Origin: Dryocosmus kuriphilus
Taxonomy: Eukaryota; Arthropoda; Insecta; Hymenoptera; Cynipidae
NCBI GenBank assembly: GCA_038277395.1
Contig: CM076197.1
Location: forward strand, 31,327,564 to 31,391,563
DNA length: 64,000 nt
Direction of reading: 5' to 3'
Shown here: positions 10,174 through 21,941 of the stretch, in pieces
Layout of the letters: the number at the start of each line of letters is the position of its first letter
How positions within the stretch are numbered: the stretch's first letter is position 1
Made by a program: the position numbers and the translations under genes
The notes under the pieces: generated by a model
Databases searched by the model: none
Told to the model about the DNA's origin: nothing
The model's input: only the letters and a program-made list of their open reading frames with translations

Positions 10174-11503
10174 TTTTTAAAAATATTTGAAATAAAAATA
10201 ATCACTAGATCACTAAATCACTATATCACAATGACTGTGGATGTGTACACGATAGTAAATAATAATGGGGAATGATATTCTTTTTCAATTTCTCATTTGC
10301 CGCTTGCTCAAAGGTTTGTTTGCCACTGAGGAACATGAGAATTTTCACCTCATATATATGACGAATGAGTTGCTCATACATTGCACTATTATGAGTCATT
10401 CATCTGGCATCAGCTCCTTAATATTTTCAGTATCGAATTTCTTATCAATTCTCCCTTTGATATTTTGCCGACAGAAAATCTGACGTCATCTCTCGAGAAT
10501 TCCATGTAACCTGATACTCTTGTTTATACAATTTCTCAGAATTTTCTGTAATTTGACACCCATTGTTTATGTTAAGATAAGAAAACTATGAGATATCAGA
10601 TGTCAACACACTTATCACCGGAAGTGACTCACCATACCTGTTTGAACTTGCATGAAAATATGTAATATGACGTCATCTCTCAAGAATTCCATGTAACCTG
10701 ATACTATTGTCTGTGTAATTTCTCAGAATTTTATGTAATTTGATACCCATTGTTTATGTTAAGATAAGAAAACTATGAGATATCAGAAGTCAACATTCTT
10801 ATCACCGGAAGTGACTCACCTAACAATGACGTCATCCTATTTTTACCCCCTCCACTCGATTCACACAGATACACACTCACACCAATTCAAGCTCACACGG
10901 ACATGCACTAATGTCAATGTATCCAAAACCGGCCCTGATGAATCAAAACTTTATGGTGATATCAATGAAAAACGTGCTGCATAAGTTGGAGGGTCTTTGC
11001 TCTTATCTATAAAAACAAATTCCTTAGCGTTTTTCCTTTGATATTTTGCCGACAGGAAACTGACGTCATATTTATAAAATGTTGGGTATACGTCGACAGA
11101 TCTTTACTCTTATCTTTAAATGTATTGTTTAAACATTCCACCATTGTACACCACCCATTCGACCTCATTTATCTGATGCTTTCAATAACAAATTCCTTAT
11201 CACTTATCCCTTTGATATTTACCGGCAGGAAGCTTACGTCATATTTTTCAGAGATTTTGATTGCAATTGCGCATTATAATTACTCAAGTCATCGAGAACA
11301 TTCTAGAAGTTTAGCATAGGAGAAAGAAGAGGTGTAGGAGGTACAAGGGAAATTGTTTTCGACAATTTCACTACGCACTACAATTAGTGACGTCACATCG
11401 AACATTCTAGAAGCTTAGCACGGACATGAAGCACTTTAGCTCTCGATGTTGATAACTGTCGGTAACAGGAATCTGTATTTAGAATCGGCCTAGTACATCT
11501 ACT
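10174..11503. repeat. Terminal region/TIR of Polinton copy A
   Basis: Non-coding sequence from the PolB start to the element end at 11503. It contains a tandem duplication of about 185 bp (10495-10635 and 10680-10820; motif AAGATAAGAAAACTATGAGA), repeats of a CCTTTGATATTTTGCCGACA block near 10450, 11035 and 11215, and TGACGTCA-type octamers near 10481, 10668, 10827, 11060 and 11388. The outermost 120 bp match the other ends (AACATTCTAGAAGCTTAGCA; CTAGTACATCTACT). The same architecture occurs in copy C at 56018-57073 in the other orientation. Confidence 0.8.
10340..10372 (-). promoter_or_regulatory. Candidate TATA box of PolB, copy A
   Basis: On the minus strand CATATATATGAGGTGAAAAT lies about 180 bp upstream of the PolB ATG at 10173. 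The equivalent sites in copy B (ATATATAAGG near 44881) and copy C (TTATAAATATGAGGAG near 56879) occupy the same position and are followed by the same GCAAACAAACCTTTGAGC-like leader. Conservation in three copies supports a promoter. Confidence 0.5.
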
Positions 11504-11618
11504 TATCGTCACACTGAAAGCACATCTGACGTGCGTTTTTCTACATTACCTAAGTTTCCGTACTAGAATTAGGCTTTTATTATATTGTTTTTCTGTTCTT
11601 GCGCACATGTTTATAATT

Positions 11619-13211
11619 CTAAGATCCATGGAGTGGTTTTCTTCTTCTCTTTGTCCCTTTTTTCTTACAATTACTTTTCAACATCCAGCAGAAGCGTGCC
11701 ATCATATGCTCATCCCATCGTCCTTGATACCAACGCTCCTCTGTCTTGATATCCTGATGGAACCGCTCTCCCTGCTCCTCACTGAAGTCTCCGAAGGTAT
11801 TTGGAAAGTAATCCAAACATTCATGAAGAAAATACAATTTTAAATTCATCAAACAACCTAGTTTCTTGAAGTTTTCAACCATAGTAGGCACTATCCTCCT
11901 GTAATTTTCACGTCTGTTATTACCTAGAAAGTGTTGTGCAACTTTCTTGAAACTGACCCATGCCGCGTTTTCAACATCATTCATTACATCCATAAATTGG
12001 TCGACAAGTGGTTCGTGTATCACATTGTTTGAGTCTGGTAGCAACTCCAATCATGGTATCCAATCAATCGGCTTATAACGATTTTTCCTATCTCTACTAT
12101 CCCAGAGACTTTAATAACATGAGAATTTAGTAAAGCCCGATTGTTGCCCAAGTTATAGACAGAATTTTTAGGTCCCCATAAATCTGCCAGTTATGCTCTT
12201 CATACTTAATTTTCTTCAGAACTGCTTCAGTATTAACATATTCTTCTTTCAATACTGTTGATGCGCTACCGGTATCGGTGCATATTTATTTGTATTATGG
12301 AGCAACACTCCCTTCAGACTACGTTTTGATGAATCTATAAACAGCCTCCATTCTTCAGCTCTGTACTAATTCTTCTTTAGTTCATTTATCAAGCCTTTTA
12401 CATCGATGCAATAAACTAGATCTGCATCCCGCGAAAAATCCTTTCTGAACTCCGTATCTCTATCTCGGTAGAAAGTGAGTTTATTTTTACTAGATAGCAA
12501 GTTCTTCTTTTTTCAACCTTGAGGCGAGTAACTTGGCTCTATCTTTCGATAACCCTGAATCCCTAATCAAGTCATTAAGCTCTTCTTGTGAGAAGGTATA
12601 TGGTATAGAATGGTTTTGATTAGATGGAGTGTAATTCTCATCGTCTACAGAACTTGTTACATCATCCGCTTCGTAACATCTCTCGTACTCTTATTCGGAA
12701 TAGTCTATACTTTCCACTTCACTGATAGATGCAATGATTTCAAATTCAACTTCTGCCATGTTCTCAGCATTATTAGATAGAAGCGTCGGCTTTGTTACAC
12801 TGCAAACGTTTGCCTAAACTATTTGAGAAATATTGCAACTATTGAATCCTGAAACATTCGTCGTATAGAAATAGCAATCTTCCTCGCCTTCTGGTTGTCT
12901 TCATCTAACAGGTGTCTTGAATTGTAGTTTTGATCGATCCTCTTTTTCATTCCTTCGGCTCAACGAAATACTACAAGTACTACATATAACATGCGGAGCC
13001 CATTTCATTTCTTGATGAGTCACCTCAAAACCAAAGAAATTTTTATAAATACTTTTCATTTGTCTCAAAAACTTTTTCTCAGATTGTTTTTCATTTTATA
13101 CTCACCATAAACGTAGCAAAACGGTTGACGCTTGCTATCACATTTGTGGAAAGTATTCGGGAGCACTTCACTGTTTAACGGAGATTTTAAATTTTGTTTT
13201 CTTGGATCCAT
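11619..13211 (-). pseudogene. Decayed gene of a widespread arthropod repeat family, function unknown
   Basis: The best block (11619-12050) reads AAWVSFKKVAQHFLGNNRRE, then MVENFKKLGCLMNLKLYFLH, GDFSEEQGERFHQDIKTEE and RWDEHMMARFCWMLK. Upstream, in several frames, lie pieces of the same protein: a start MDPRKQNLKSPL at 13211, a Cys-rich segment (WAPHVICSTCSISLSRRNEK), and FSQEELNDLIRDSGLSKDRA near 12570. I remember this combination as a multi-copy uncharacterised protein in many arthropod and Hydra genomes, presumably transposon-derived, but cannot name a superfamily. Many stops and frameshifts are present, so it is an old insertion. Confidence 0.55.
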
Positions 13212-13794
13212 GAGAATATGAAAAATCCTGCACGTTAGGAATCCTGTGCCGATCGCAGGTGAGTCCACCGCCCTAAGGGTGATAACCATCATACTTTCCT
13301 AGGTCTAAGTATGAGGGCTTTCCGACTTTGACAAAGACATTTTCAACTCTTCCTCGGACACACTACGGCTTCATCGGCCTGTCAACGCTGGAGGCTGTTA
13401 ACTTAGTGGACCGGAAAACGAATCATTCTACACATCCTCTTTCAGGGCTGTTGTCATCGTCTCCAGCATCCTCCAAGGTAGCAGATTCAAATAACACTTG
13501 TGCTTTTTCAGCTGCAACTGTACCATTTGAAATTTACGAGAAACGGGTTTTTCTCTTCGAAGTTTAAGAATAATCAGATGTTTTTATCACGCGATCAGAA
13601 AATCTGTTCCTTCATTCGGCTCTAAATTTTTCCAGGCTCAGAAGAAAATTTTCATCTGCGAGCTTGGATTCACTATAACGTAATTTTATAAAAAAAGAGA
13701 GCTCTTTAAGGAGTTCGTCACAGGCCACAGAGGGCCAGGAACCATAAAAAGTGGCCAAAATTCTATTTTACGTCGAATTCATCTAAAACTTGGT
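13212..13794. other. No gene recognised
   Basis: Unique-looking sequence between the decayed gene and the fold-back satellite. Short frames are present but none shows a recognisable motif. Confidence 0.5.
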
Positions 13795-14330
13795 ATGCAA
13801 GGGTTTTTGGGGACGTTAATTTCAAATTTGATGTCAAAAATTACAAGTTAAAAATAGCGGATCCAATATGGCGCACGAATGTTTCAAAAAATTATTGAAT
13901 CTTTTTTAAACGTGGTATCTAGGGCTTTTCGAGGGGACTGATTGCGAATATGACATCACAATTCCAAAAAACAAAATGGCGGTTCCAATATAGCGGACAA
14001 GTATTTCAAAAAATTATTAAATCCACTTAAAAAGTGGTATCTAGGGGGTTTCGAGGGCGCTGATTTCAAATATGAGGTCAGCATTTTTAAAAACAAAATG
14101 GCGGATCCAATATGTGGACGAGTATTTCAAGACATTATATATTGGATCGGCCATTTTTTTTTGGTATTCTGACGCCAGATTTGGAATCAAAGCCCTCGGA
14201 AACCCCTAGATACCACGTTTCATGTAAATTCAATAATTTATTGAAATACTCGTCCACCATATTGGATCCGCAATTTTACTTTTTGGAATTCTGACGTCAG
14301 ATTCGAAATCAGCACCCTCAGAAACCATAT
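13795..14330. repeat. 121-bp tandem repeat turning into its own inverse (fold-back satellite)
   Basis: Three direct units with a period of 121-122 bp are marked by GGATCCAATATGGCGCACGA at 13859, GGTTCCAATATAGCGGACAA at 13981 and GGATCCAATATGTGGACGAG at 14102; each includes GTGGTATCTAGGG and a GACRTCA-like site. From about 14140 the same sequence continues on the opposite strand (CTAGATACCACGTTT; CCACCATATTGGATCCGC) for about two units. The inversion point is near 14130. No coding potential. Confidence 0.85.
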
Positions 14331-14745
14331 ACATGTGTTTTTAGATTTTATTGTTGTAGATTTTGATGTGTTTTTCGACTTCTGGCCACAGAATCCACGA
14401 AAAGTGGACAATAATTTTTCGTTTTGTTTTTTCCTTGATATGTGATTATTAATCCATCTAGACGGTAGAAGTATACAAATCTTTGAAATAGAAATTAAGA
14501 AGAAAAAAATTCGTTCATGATTGCATGAATGTGCCCGTCATTAGCCTACAAAATGTAATATAATTGCAGTTACCAGGGTCTACAGCGGCGAGGTTACAGG
14601 CCATTAGAGACCCCACTTTTTTTTTACATTCTTTATCAAATGATATTTTTTTCATTTTTTTTTATTTCCTTCATTTTCTTATTTTTTGTAGATTGAACAA
14701 ATATTTTCCCGGATGAAGAATGGCTGACTATGCTTCTTTCGAAAG
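14331..14745. other. No gene recognised
   Basis: AT-rich sequence with T-rich tracts near 14620-14690. I see no ORF, repeat pair or RNA gene. Confidence 0.5.
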
Positions 14746-14827
14746 TTACAAGTTATCTAAGTTAGCGAAAGCTTTTCGAAGACCAGTGCAGTCGTCAGCA
14801 TCGTTTGCATCATGATCGACTTCTTCA

Positions 14828-16811
14828 TTATCGTGAGTCCTCTTCGCAGATATCTGGGAGTGCGAGTAACGCAATAACTGCTGTGGAAGAGTCCATGGAT
14901 CTGTGGAATATGTCTTGTATTGTAGCAATCCGATTACATTTCCTAATGTGCCGTTTTCTGAAACTTTTGTAATTCTTGTTTCGAGCTTTAGATGCTTCTT
15001 CTGCAAGCAGTCCAATATGAAGAACCCTTGTTCTGATGATTGAAGCACCGTGGATCAGAATTTTATGCATCGTTGCAGGCATGTTGTACCAATGGTAATA
15101 TTCAACATACAGCTTTGCAATGGAATCGCATAATTCATCAAATTTTTCTGAGTTAATGGGAAGGTGACAAGATAGTACAATCAATATTGTCGAAAAATTA
15201 GTAACCAGTTAGACCTTGAGTCCCAAACATTCAGCGAAAAGCTTAGAGACTTTGAACGCTCGTCGTGCCGTGTTACCATCGTTAGTAGTACCAATATCTC
15301 CAGGTTTTGGTTGGTCTACTTTCAACCCTATTTTATCCCACAAAATTTGTTGAACTTCTGCTTTTCTGCGTGCATATTCTTTTTTGTCAGTGACACTTCT
15401 TTCTTGTCACTTTTTAATGTTGATTTTGTATGAAATGTTCAAGCATGCTTCCAAAAATCTTATCCAATTATGTAGTGGAGAGGTTCCATATATCAGCGCC
15501 ATTAGATCTGGTGAAAATTTGTCTCTAATTTTATTCCCAAGACCATTGAATTGTTTCGGTGTTGAATGGCAAATGGGGCATGACTGGGCTGATCTAGTAT
15601 TGGTAATTGCGTTTAGAACTTTACCATCAATTAGAGTTAGGTGAAATGAGAAATGTATGCGTATGTGGCATCCATCAAGTTCAATTTCCAAGCACTCTAA
15701 TTTCTCTACTTGATTTTCAATCAACTGCTTTTGTCCCAAAATAATGTCTGTCGTTTCTTTCACCCATTTCAGAGAGATTGGTCGACAGAATTTTTCAGAT
15801 TGTGATATTGCATTATTCCATAAAATAATTCCACTTGATTGGTTAACCTTAGTGGAATGCAAGTAGTAGCAAATAAGCTCGAATCGCTTATTTCTTCGTC
15901 ATTTTCTGTGCCTATGTCAGAGTAGCGTTGCTTATAAGATGAGAACCCGGTAGTACTATCAAACCCCCAAGAAAGAATGAATACTGCTTCTAACTCACTG
16001 GAGTTTGCATTCTGTGCAACTTGAAGGATCACTTCTTGTTTCAATAGAACAACTCTCGCAGCTGTGTGATGTAAAAGTGGTTGGAGGTCACATTCTGCTC
16101 CATTTTATCTTATATGAATGGCTTAGCTAGGTGGTCTGCAATTTTCTTTGGCAACTCTTACAAGATTATAAGGTGACCAAATATCTGCACTACTTGATTT
16201 TGATGACAAACGCATTTTATTATAACATTATTTAGAAAGATTATTATCTAGAAGGAAAGCAAGATTTTATTCTGGAGACTTAGCTCTGATATTACATGGT
16301 GAATGCACAATTGTTTCATTTCCGCACAACGTTCTGGTGTATTTACAATGTCTTTCAGGATTGAACTCAAATCTCACATTTTCGATTGTTTTGCCGCCTG
16401 ATATCCTGCCATAAGAATCTTCAAAGGGACATTCTTAAATTTTTCACTCATTTGTGCTATCTGTCCTCGTTTTGATCTATCCGACATTTCAGCAAAATCA
16501 ACACTTGGGCGACCATGTTTTAGAGGCTTAGGATCAAGAGTTTCCAATCTCAATTCAGGAACCAGAAAATTCGAATTCAGCCAATCTGCATTATATGCTT
16601 CAAATCTTTCTTTAATCCTACGGGAGGCTTTGTTTTTATTTTTTTTCTTTGTACCGAGAGTTGAGACAGAATCTCTCAAACGTTCCAAGTCTTCAGTTTT
16701 TACATTTTGTCTATCAATATTCAATTTATCTAAAATATACTGAACACCAGTCTGTCTTCCTTCATCATTTGCAATTTTTTCCAAAATCTCACGTTTCGTG
16801 AATTTTGACAT
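14828..16811 (-). pseudogene. Transib/RAG1-like DDE transposase, decayed
   Basis: Read from 16811 downward: an N-terminal domain (MSKFTKREILEKIANDEG; later GRPSVDFAEMSDRSKRGQIA); then SWGFDSTTGFSSYKQRYSD, a candidate first catalytic Asp; a zinc-binding block AQSCPICHSTPKQFNGLG followed by SPLHNWIRFLEACL; KPGDIGTTNDGNTARRAF; WYNMPATMHKILIHGA; and IGLLAEEASKARNKNYKSFR with KRHIRKCNR, resembling the RAG1 segment that carries the last catalytic Glu. The order of these blocks fits the Transib/RAG1 lineage; this is motif inference, not a search. Frameshifts and stops split it into at least four frames. Neither CACWATG-type ends nor a 5-bp duplication was identified. Confidence 0.5.
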
Positions 16812-17059
16812 ATTGAGTAATTCAATAAATGTTCATTTATCAATAAATGGAAATGAGGCCGAAAAGCGGACGGCAAGAAACTATAAGCTTCGTGCAGCTT
16901 TCATTTTTTAAGAAAAATTACATGTCGGGTATTATGATAATCTAGTATCTTTTGAAGAGAAGAACAAAACGAATCTATCCATTTGAATCACGTTTAACAT
17001 ATATTTCAGAAAAGATACTGGAAAAATCCAGCGGTAGTCATAGAGACGAAATTCCAAAT

Positions 17060-17260
17060 ATATATCATACACTAGAGTCCTGCGAGAGAGTGGCGCTTGT
17101 AAGGTCAGCGGAGTTGCGATGTTTACGGTTCGGCACTATAAGAAGCCACAAGCAAGAAGGAGAAGAAAAAAGGTTTGGAGAGTCCCGATATAGTGTGAAG
17201 GCCATTGAGGGTACCCCTGAAACGGCCAGTATAGCAGGACTCTAGTCATCTAGTGTATGT
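17060..17260. repeat. Short MITE-like unit with TAGAGTCCTGC ends
   Basis: TACACTAGAGTCCTGCGAGA near 17068 and, inverted, TAGCAGGACTCTAG near 17228-17243 followed by TCATCTAGTGTATG form matching ends of a roughly 180-bp GC-richer block. The inverted repeat is short and no clear target duplication is seen, so the element status is tentative. Confidence 0.35.
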
Positions 17261-17579
17261 GAGAACTTGCAGCGCCGCGCGCTGTTACGCGTGAACGGCT
17301 CCATGCGTGAGCGCGTAGTTATTCGTTATTTCTTCATCAGGATATGAAATCGAGCAAAAGTGAGCACCCCTGCGTCAAAGTAGACATCCCAAGGAACCCA
17401 CTGGTACCTTACTTTTTTGGATGTGAAGGGGAATGCCGGGGAATGAAGTTTCGGCAGCAGGCGTTGCGGGGAAAAATCGAATATTTTGTGAATAAAACAT
17501 GTGGATTTTAAAATTTTAGAGGATTTTTGTAGCTTCTTCGCCATTTCTTGGATTTATTGATCCAAATTGAATTTTAAAA

Positions 17580-19580
17580 AATCTGATTACTTCGTTCGCA
17601 CATTCTCATCACGCGCTTCGCGCCTGACTCGCTTCGGTTGCAAGGATGTTTTTGGTCCTCGCAGTTCGTGCTCGGATTTCGTTACTTGAGTCTTAAACTT
17701 TCAAAACACCTACTTTCAGTAAAATTATTAAACTTGTATTTTGTTAAAAATTTGAAACAAAATTATTTTATTTAAGGCTCTATCGGTCTTAAGGAATACA
17801 TTCTCATAACGACACTCGCGCTTCGCGCTCGACAGTCAATTTTTTTAAAAATCCATTGTCGATTAATAGAGTTTTTTTGTGGTTTTCTAAATTTTAACAA
17901 TGCAGGTTTTCGATTCTTACAAGTAAAACGATAATTCTTATAAAAAATAAGATGAACAATTCTGCTTGTTAATATTTTCTCGTACCTTGCATAGTTTTGT
18001 TGAGAAGTGGATTTGTTTGTATTTAATAATATATTTCGCGAATAATTGAAAAAATATGCGTCTTTACAAAAAAAAATGAAAGAGAGAAAATTTGTAGATC
18101 TTTTTGAGGTGAACAACGAATCTTTCGTATCTTGTATAGTTTGGCGGGAAATTTGAATTTTTGATTTTTAATAACGTTTTCTCGATTAAAACAAAAAACC
18201 GAGCATTTTATCAAAAAATGGTTAAAACAAAATTTGTAGATTCTTTTGAGGGGAACAATTTCACTCTACCATTCTTTTGTATCTTGCATAGTTTAGCTGG
18301 AAAATTGATTTTTTGATTTTGTGAAAACAGTTTTTGATGGATAAAACCATAATCAATGGTCAAAAACGGCTGGTTAACGAACTTTTCCTTAGTTTCTACG
18401 CCTTAAAGAAGTATGCCAAAGCGCAATCCAATCCGATTAGTCCGTCGAAAGTTATCGTGGTAACAGACGACAACAACGACAATGACAACAACAGACAAAC
18501 ACCATCGTAAAACATGTTTTTTGGATTCAGGGAGTAACGAAACGTCGAGATTTCATGAAATACGTGAAAGTCATTTTTCACATAAACTAATACCTCCTCA
18601 TTGAGATGAGAATGTAAAAATAAAAATTGCATTTTTCAACCAAACTATGTAAAAAATTAAAAAATCCACGTTTTTGATATACCTTAATCGACCGGTAAGA
18701 GTGAGAAACATAATGAGAATGCGCTCGATTAGCGGGCAGACCTTTCGATAGCTTTTAATATCTTTTTATTAACTTTATCATAGTGTATTTTTTTAATAAA
18801 ACAGCTATTATATATTTCATGAATAAACTATGCGTTGGATCAAAAAATGATTTGAAGCCAATTTGTAGGTGTTTTCAAGGTAAACACTCCTGCTTGTTAA
18901 TATTTTCTCGTATCTTGCATAGTTTTGCTGAAAAGTGGATTTCTTTATATTTAATAATACATATTTCACGAATAACTCAAAAACTATGCGTCTTTACAAA
19001 AAAAAATGATAGAAAGCAAATTTTTAGATCTCTTTGAGGTAAACAACTTTGTTTGTTATCATTTCGTTCGTATCTTACATAGTTTGGCAGGAAATTTGGA
19101 TTTTTGATTTTAAATAACGTTTTCTCGATGAAAACGAAAAACGTGCATTTTATCAAAAAATGGTTAAAACAAAATTCGTAGCTTCTTTGAGATGAACAAT
19201 TTTACTTTCAACTGCTTTTTTTTTTTGTATCTCGCATATTTTATCCGGAAAGTTGTTTTTTTGCTTTTGTGAAAACCGTTCTTGATGTATAAAACCATAA
19301 CCACTTATCAAAAACCGCTGGTTAACGAGCTCGTCCTTACTTTTTACGCCTTAAAGAAGTGTGCCAAAGCGCAATCCAATCCGATTAGTCCTTCGAATTT
19401 TATCGTGGGAACAGGTACCGACAACGACAACAACAACAGACAGACACCGTCGTAAAACATGTTTTTTCGGATTCAGGAGGTCATGAAACGTCGAGATTTC
19501 ATGAAATCCGCGAAAGTCATTTTTCACATAAAACTAATACCTCCTCATTGAGATGAGAATGTAAAAATCAAAAACCGATT
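17580..19580 (+). repeat. Dispersed non-coding repeat family R, copy 1
   Basis: AT-rich sequence with internally duplicated halves (about 17770-18640 and 18780-19570). Marks: GCGCTTCGCGCTCGACAGTC near 17820, GCGCAATCCAATCCGATTAG near 18420 and 19370, ATGTTTTTTGGATTCAG, ATTTCATGAAATACGTGAAA and CATTGAGATGAGAATGTAAA. The same family occurs inverted at 32700-33785 and, as a palindrome, at 53440-54980. No reliable ORF: frames inside are not conserved between units. Confidence 0.8.
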
Positions 19581-20164
19581 GTTTTTCTATAAATGTCATA
19601 AAATTGTATCCCTTCTTTTTACTCATCAAGTACAGAAAATCGAGTTCCATTTTTCGACTTCGACTATTTCCCAACGAAGCACAGGGCATCTGATTGATAC
19701 GAAACTCCAAATACAAATACTTTGAGGTGTCTGAAAGTCGAAAATATATTCAATTGATTCAAGTTCAAACCTTGACTTTTGGTCAAAAAAGTGCGATCCT
19801 GGCCCACTGCAGGCCGACAAGATTTTCAACACAGAAACCAGACAATACTTATCCGAAAGTTTTTGGTGCGCTGAATCCGAATCCGACCTCAGAGTTGCTC
19901 TATCACCTCAGATTTTTGAGACATCCTAACCTTAAGGTTTCCTTTAAAAAACCTCGGTTTTTTGCTATATTCGGGGTTAAATTACATCGCGAATTAATGT
20001 TTTTCTAAAAACTCGTTACTGTATCTAAAAGTACCTCTCTTGCCCTTCAAACTCCTTTTTGAATTTTCCAGATATCTTATTTTTGGAGATATCGTTCAAT
20101 GAAGTTGAGTACTTTGCCGTTTTCGTGAATGCAACCTTACCGAAAAAAAGTTCGTCCGGAAAGC
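19581..20164. other. No gene recognised; leads into a tandem array
   Basis: An open frame at 19694-20008 has no recognisable motif and no counterpart elsewhere in the window. I make no call. Confidence 0.4.
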
Positions 20165-20740
20165 AGAACCAAAACCCAGAGGTGTTGGGGGAAGCTAATG
20201 TCAAATTCATATTCAGCGCACCAAAATACATAAAAATATCATGCCCGATCTGTTTCCAAACGATTTCAAAAACAAAGATAATTTCATGGGAGAAAAGGCT
20301 GATTTTCTAGGGAAATATCCGCATCTAGGGAAAAACCCTGATGTTCTTGGCGAAAACTAATGTCAGGTTCGTATTCAAAATACAAAAAATATAAATATAT
20401 CATGCTCTGACCTGTTTCCAGACGATTTCAATAAGAAGGGTTATTTCATACCCGACAAAGCTGATTTTCTAGGGAATTTTCCACGTCTAGGGGAAAATTC
20501 CGATGTGCTGGGGGGAAACCAGTCTCAGATTCGTATTCTGCACATCAAAGTACATAAAAATATAATGCCTGATCTTTTTCAGATGATTTTAATGCCAAGG
20601 GTAATTCATACCCAGAAAATCTGATTTACTAGGGAATTTTCCGCATCTAGGGGAAAACTCTGACGTGCTGGAGAAAGACTGATGTCAGGTTCGTGTTCAC
20701 GTTCCCAAAATACGTATAGATACCATACTCTGATCTCTCG
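20165..20740. repeat. Tandem repeat of about 170 bp, 3 to 3.5 units
   Basis: Each unit contains a core like GATTTTCTAGGGAAATATCC, GCATCTAGGG, a GATGTKCTGG step, ATGTCAGGTTCGTATTC and ATACATAAAAATATCATGC. Units start near 20165, 20340, 20505 and 20675. They are diverged but clearly in register. Confidence 0.75.
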
Positions 20741-21734
20741 CACAGCCCACTTTTTTTTGTGGGTCTGTGTTATTATTGTGGGTACATTATTGTATTCTGG
20801 CAGAGGATAAAACGTAAGTAAATATTTTTTTGTCTAAAATAATGATTTATGTGTGTACTCCTTTTTATATAAAAATATAATATAAAAATTTACAATCTCA
20901 GTATCTGGAAATGAGAGGTTATTCAGGTCATTTATGAGAGGTCATTCAACAGAAGCTCGAATTCGTATAATTCTACTTCGATAATGAATAATAGGGGTGC
21001 GTGTTACTATCAATGGTAACTTTATGTAATATAGTATGTAAGGCGGCCGATAGGCGCCCTCAACACGCAAGTGTCAAGTAGGTTATGACTTTCGCGCTTT
21101 TTTTTACAGCTGATGCTATCCTTTTTCCACGCCGGGCTTCTTAATTTCCGTTGAAAAGTCTGGCATTTTATCGCAACAGATCGCGAAATTCTCGGAATTG
21201 AAAAATGAATTTTATTTTGAGGTGAAGTACAAGCCGTTTTTTCCCCTACAGTGTCGGTTTTCTGTGAAAAATAGTTATTTACAAGTGTGGTTCGTGCGAT
21301 TTACTCTCTCATTTTCGCAATTCGGTTCTTATTGGCTGCTCTGCCTCGACTTTTACAATTTGGAAAATGATTATTTTCCGAGAAACTACTATACTACTAA
21401 ATACTAAACTACTTCTAAAATAATTCTATTCTAGTACTATACTTTTAGTACTTCAGTTCTGCTTGACATTAGGAATACGATAGACCCCTGATATTGGGTG
21501 AGTTTTCTTTCTTTGTCTCTTGAAAATCTTTGACAATTTATGTATGGTGATAGGGCCGTATTTAGTTGGACTTTGAATTTTAGGAAATTATTACAAATTC
21601 TAAGTCCGATTATCCAACACTCTTAAGAAATATCGAAAGATTATAATAAAAACCATAAAGTTAATATTAATATTTACGATAAAAATAATGTTATTAAGCA
21701 GGTACGTATTAAAATTGAATTTTTATTTACCATG
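20741..21734. other. No gene recognised
   Basis: AT-rich intergenic DNA. A short open frame at 21198-21407 shows no family resemblance. Confidence 0.5.
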
Positions 21735-21941
21735 TGGGAAACTCCGTGCCGGATTCACAAAAGATAAACATTCATCTCACCGATTTTTTTAAAACTTACA
21801 CACCTTTTTACATATATAAAAAGAAAAATACTTTTTAGGTATTTCGCTCAACAAAAAAGTTGTTTTGAAGAGTTATCGCATTTTAAATTTTTTTCTGTTT
21901 TTAATATTTTCTGTAAAGAAAAATGAAAGGTTTTTGGAATA

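Larger units (their letters stand above)
1..11503. mobile_element. Polinton/Maverick-like element, copy A (left end outside window)
   Basis: This is a large virus-like DNA transposon. Seen: integrase (-), structural-protein remnant (-), penton-like gene (+), small basic ORF (+), double-jelly-roll capsid gene (+), conserved unknown gene (+) and PolB (-), followed by a terminal region ending at 11503 with the same end (reading inward AGTAGATGTACTAGGCC) as the other copies here. The 6 bp after the end, TATCGT (11504-11509), would be one half of the target duplication; the other half is off the window. The element is dead: an R1-clade LINE sits at 1786-3574, a MITE sits in PolB, and most genes carry frameshifts. 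Mirror-image gene order in copy B supports the assignment. Confidence 0.85.
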
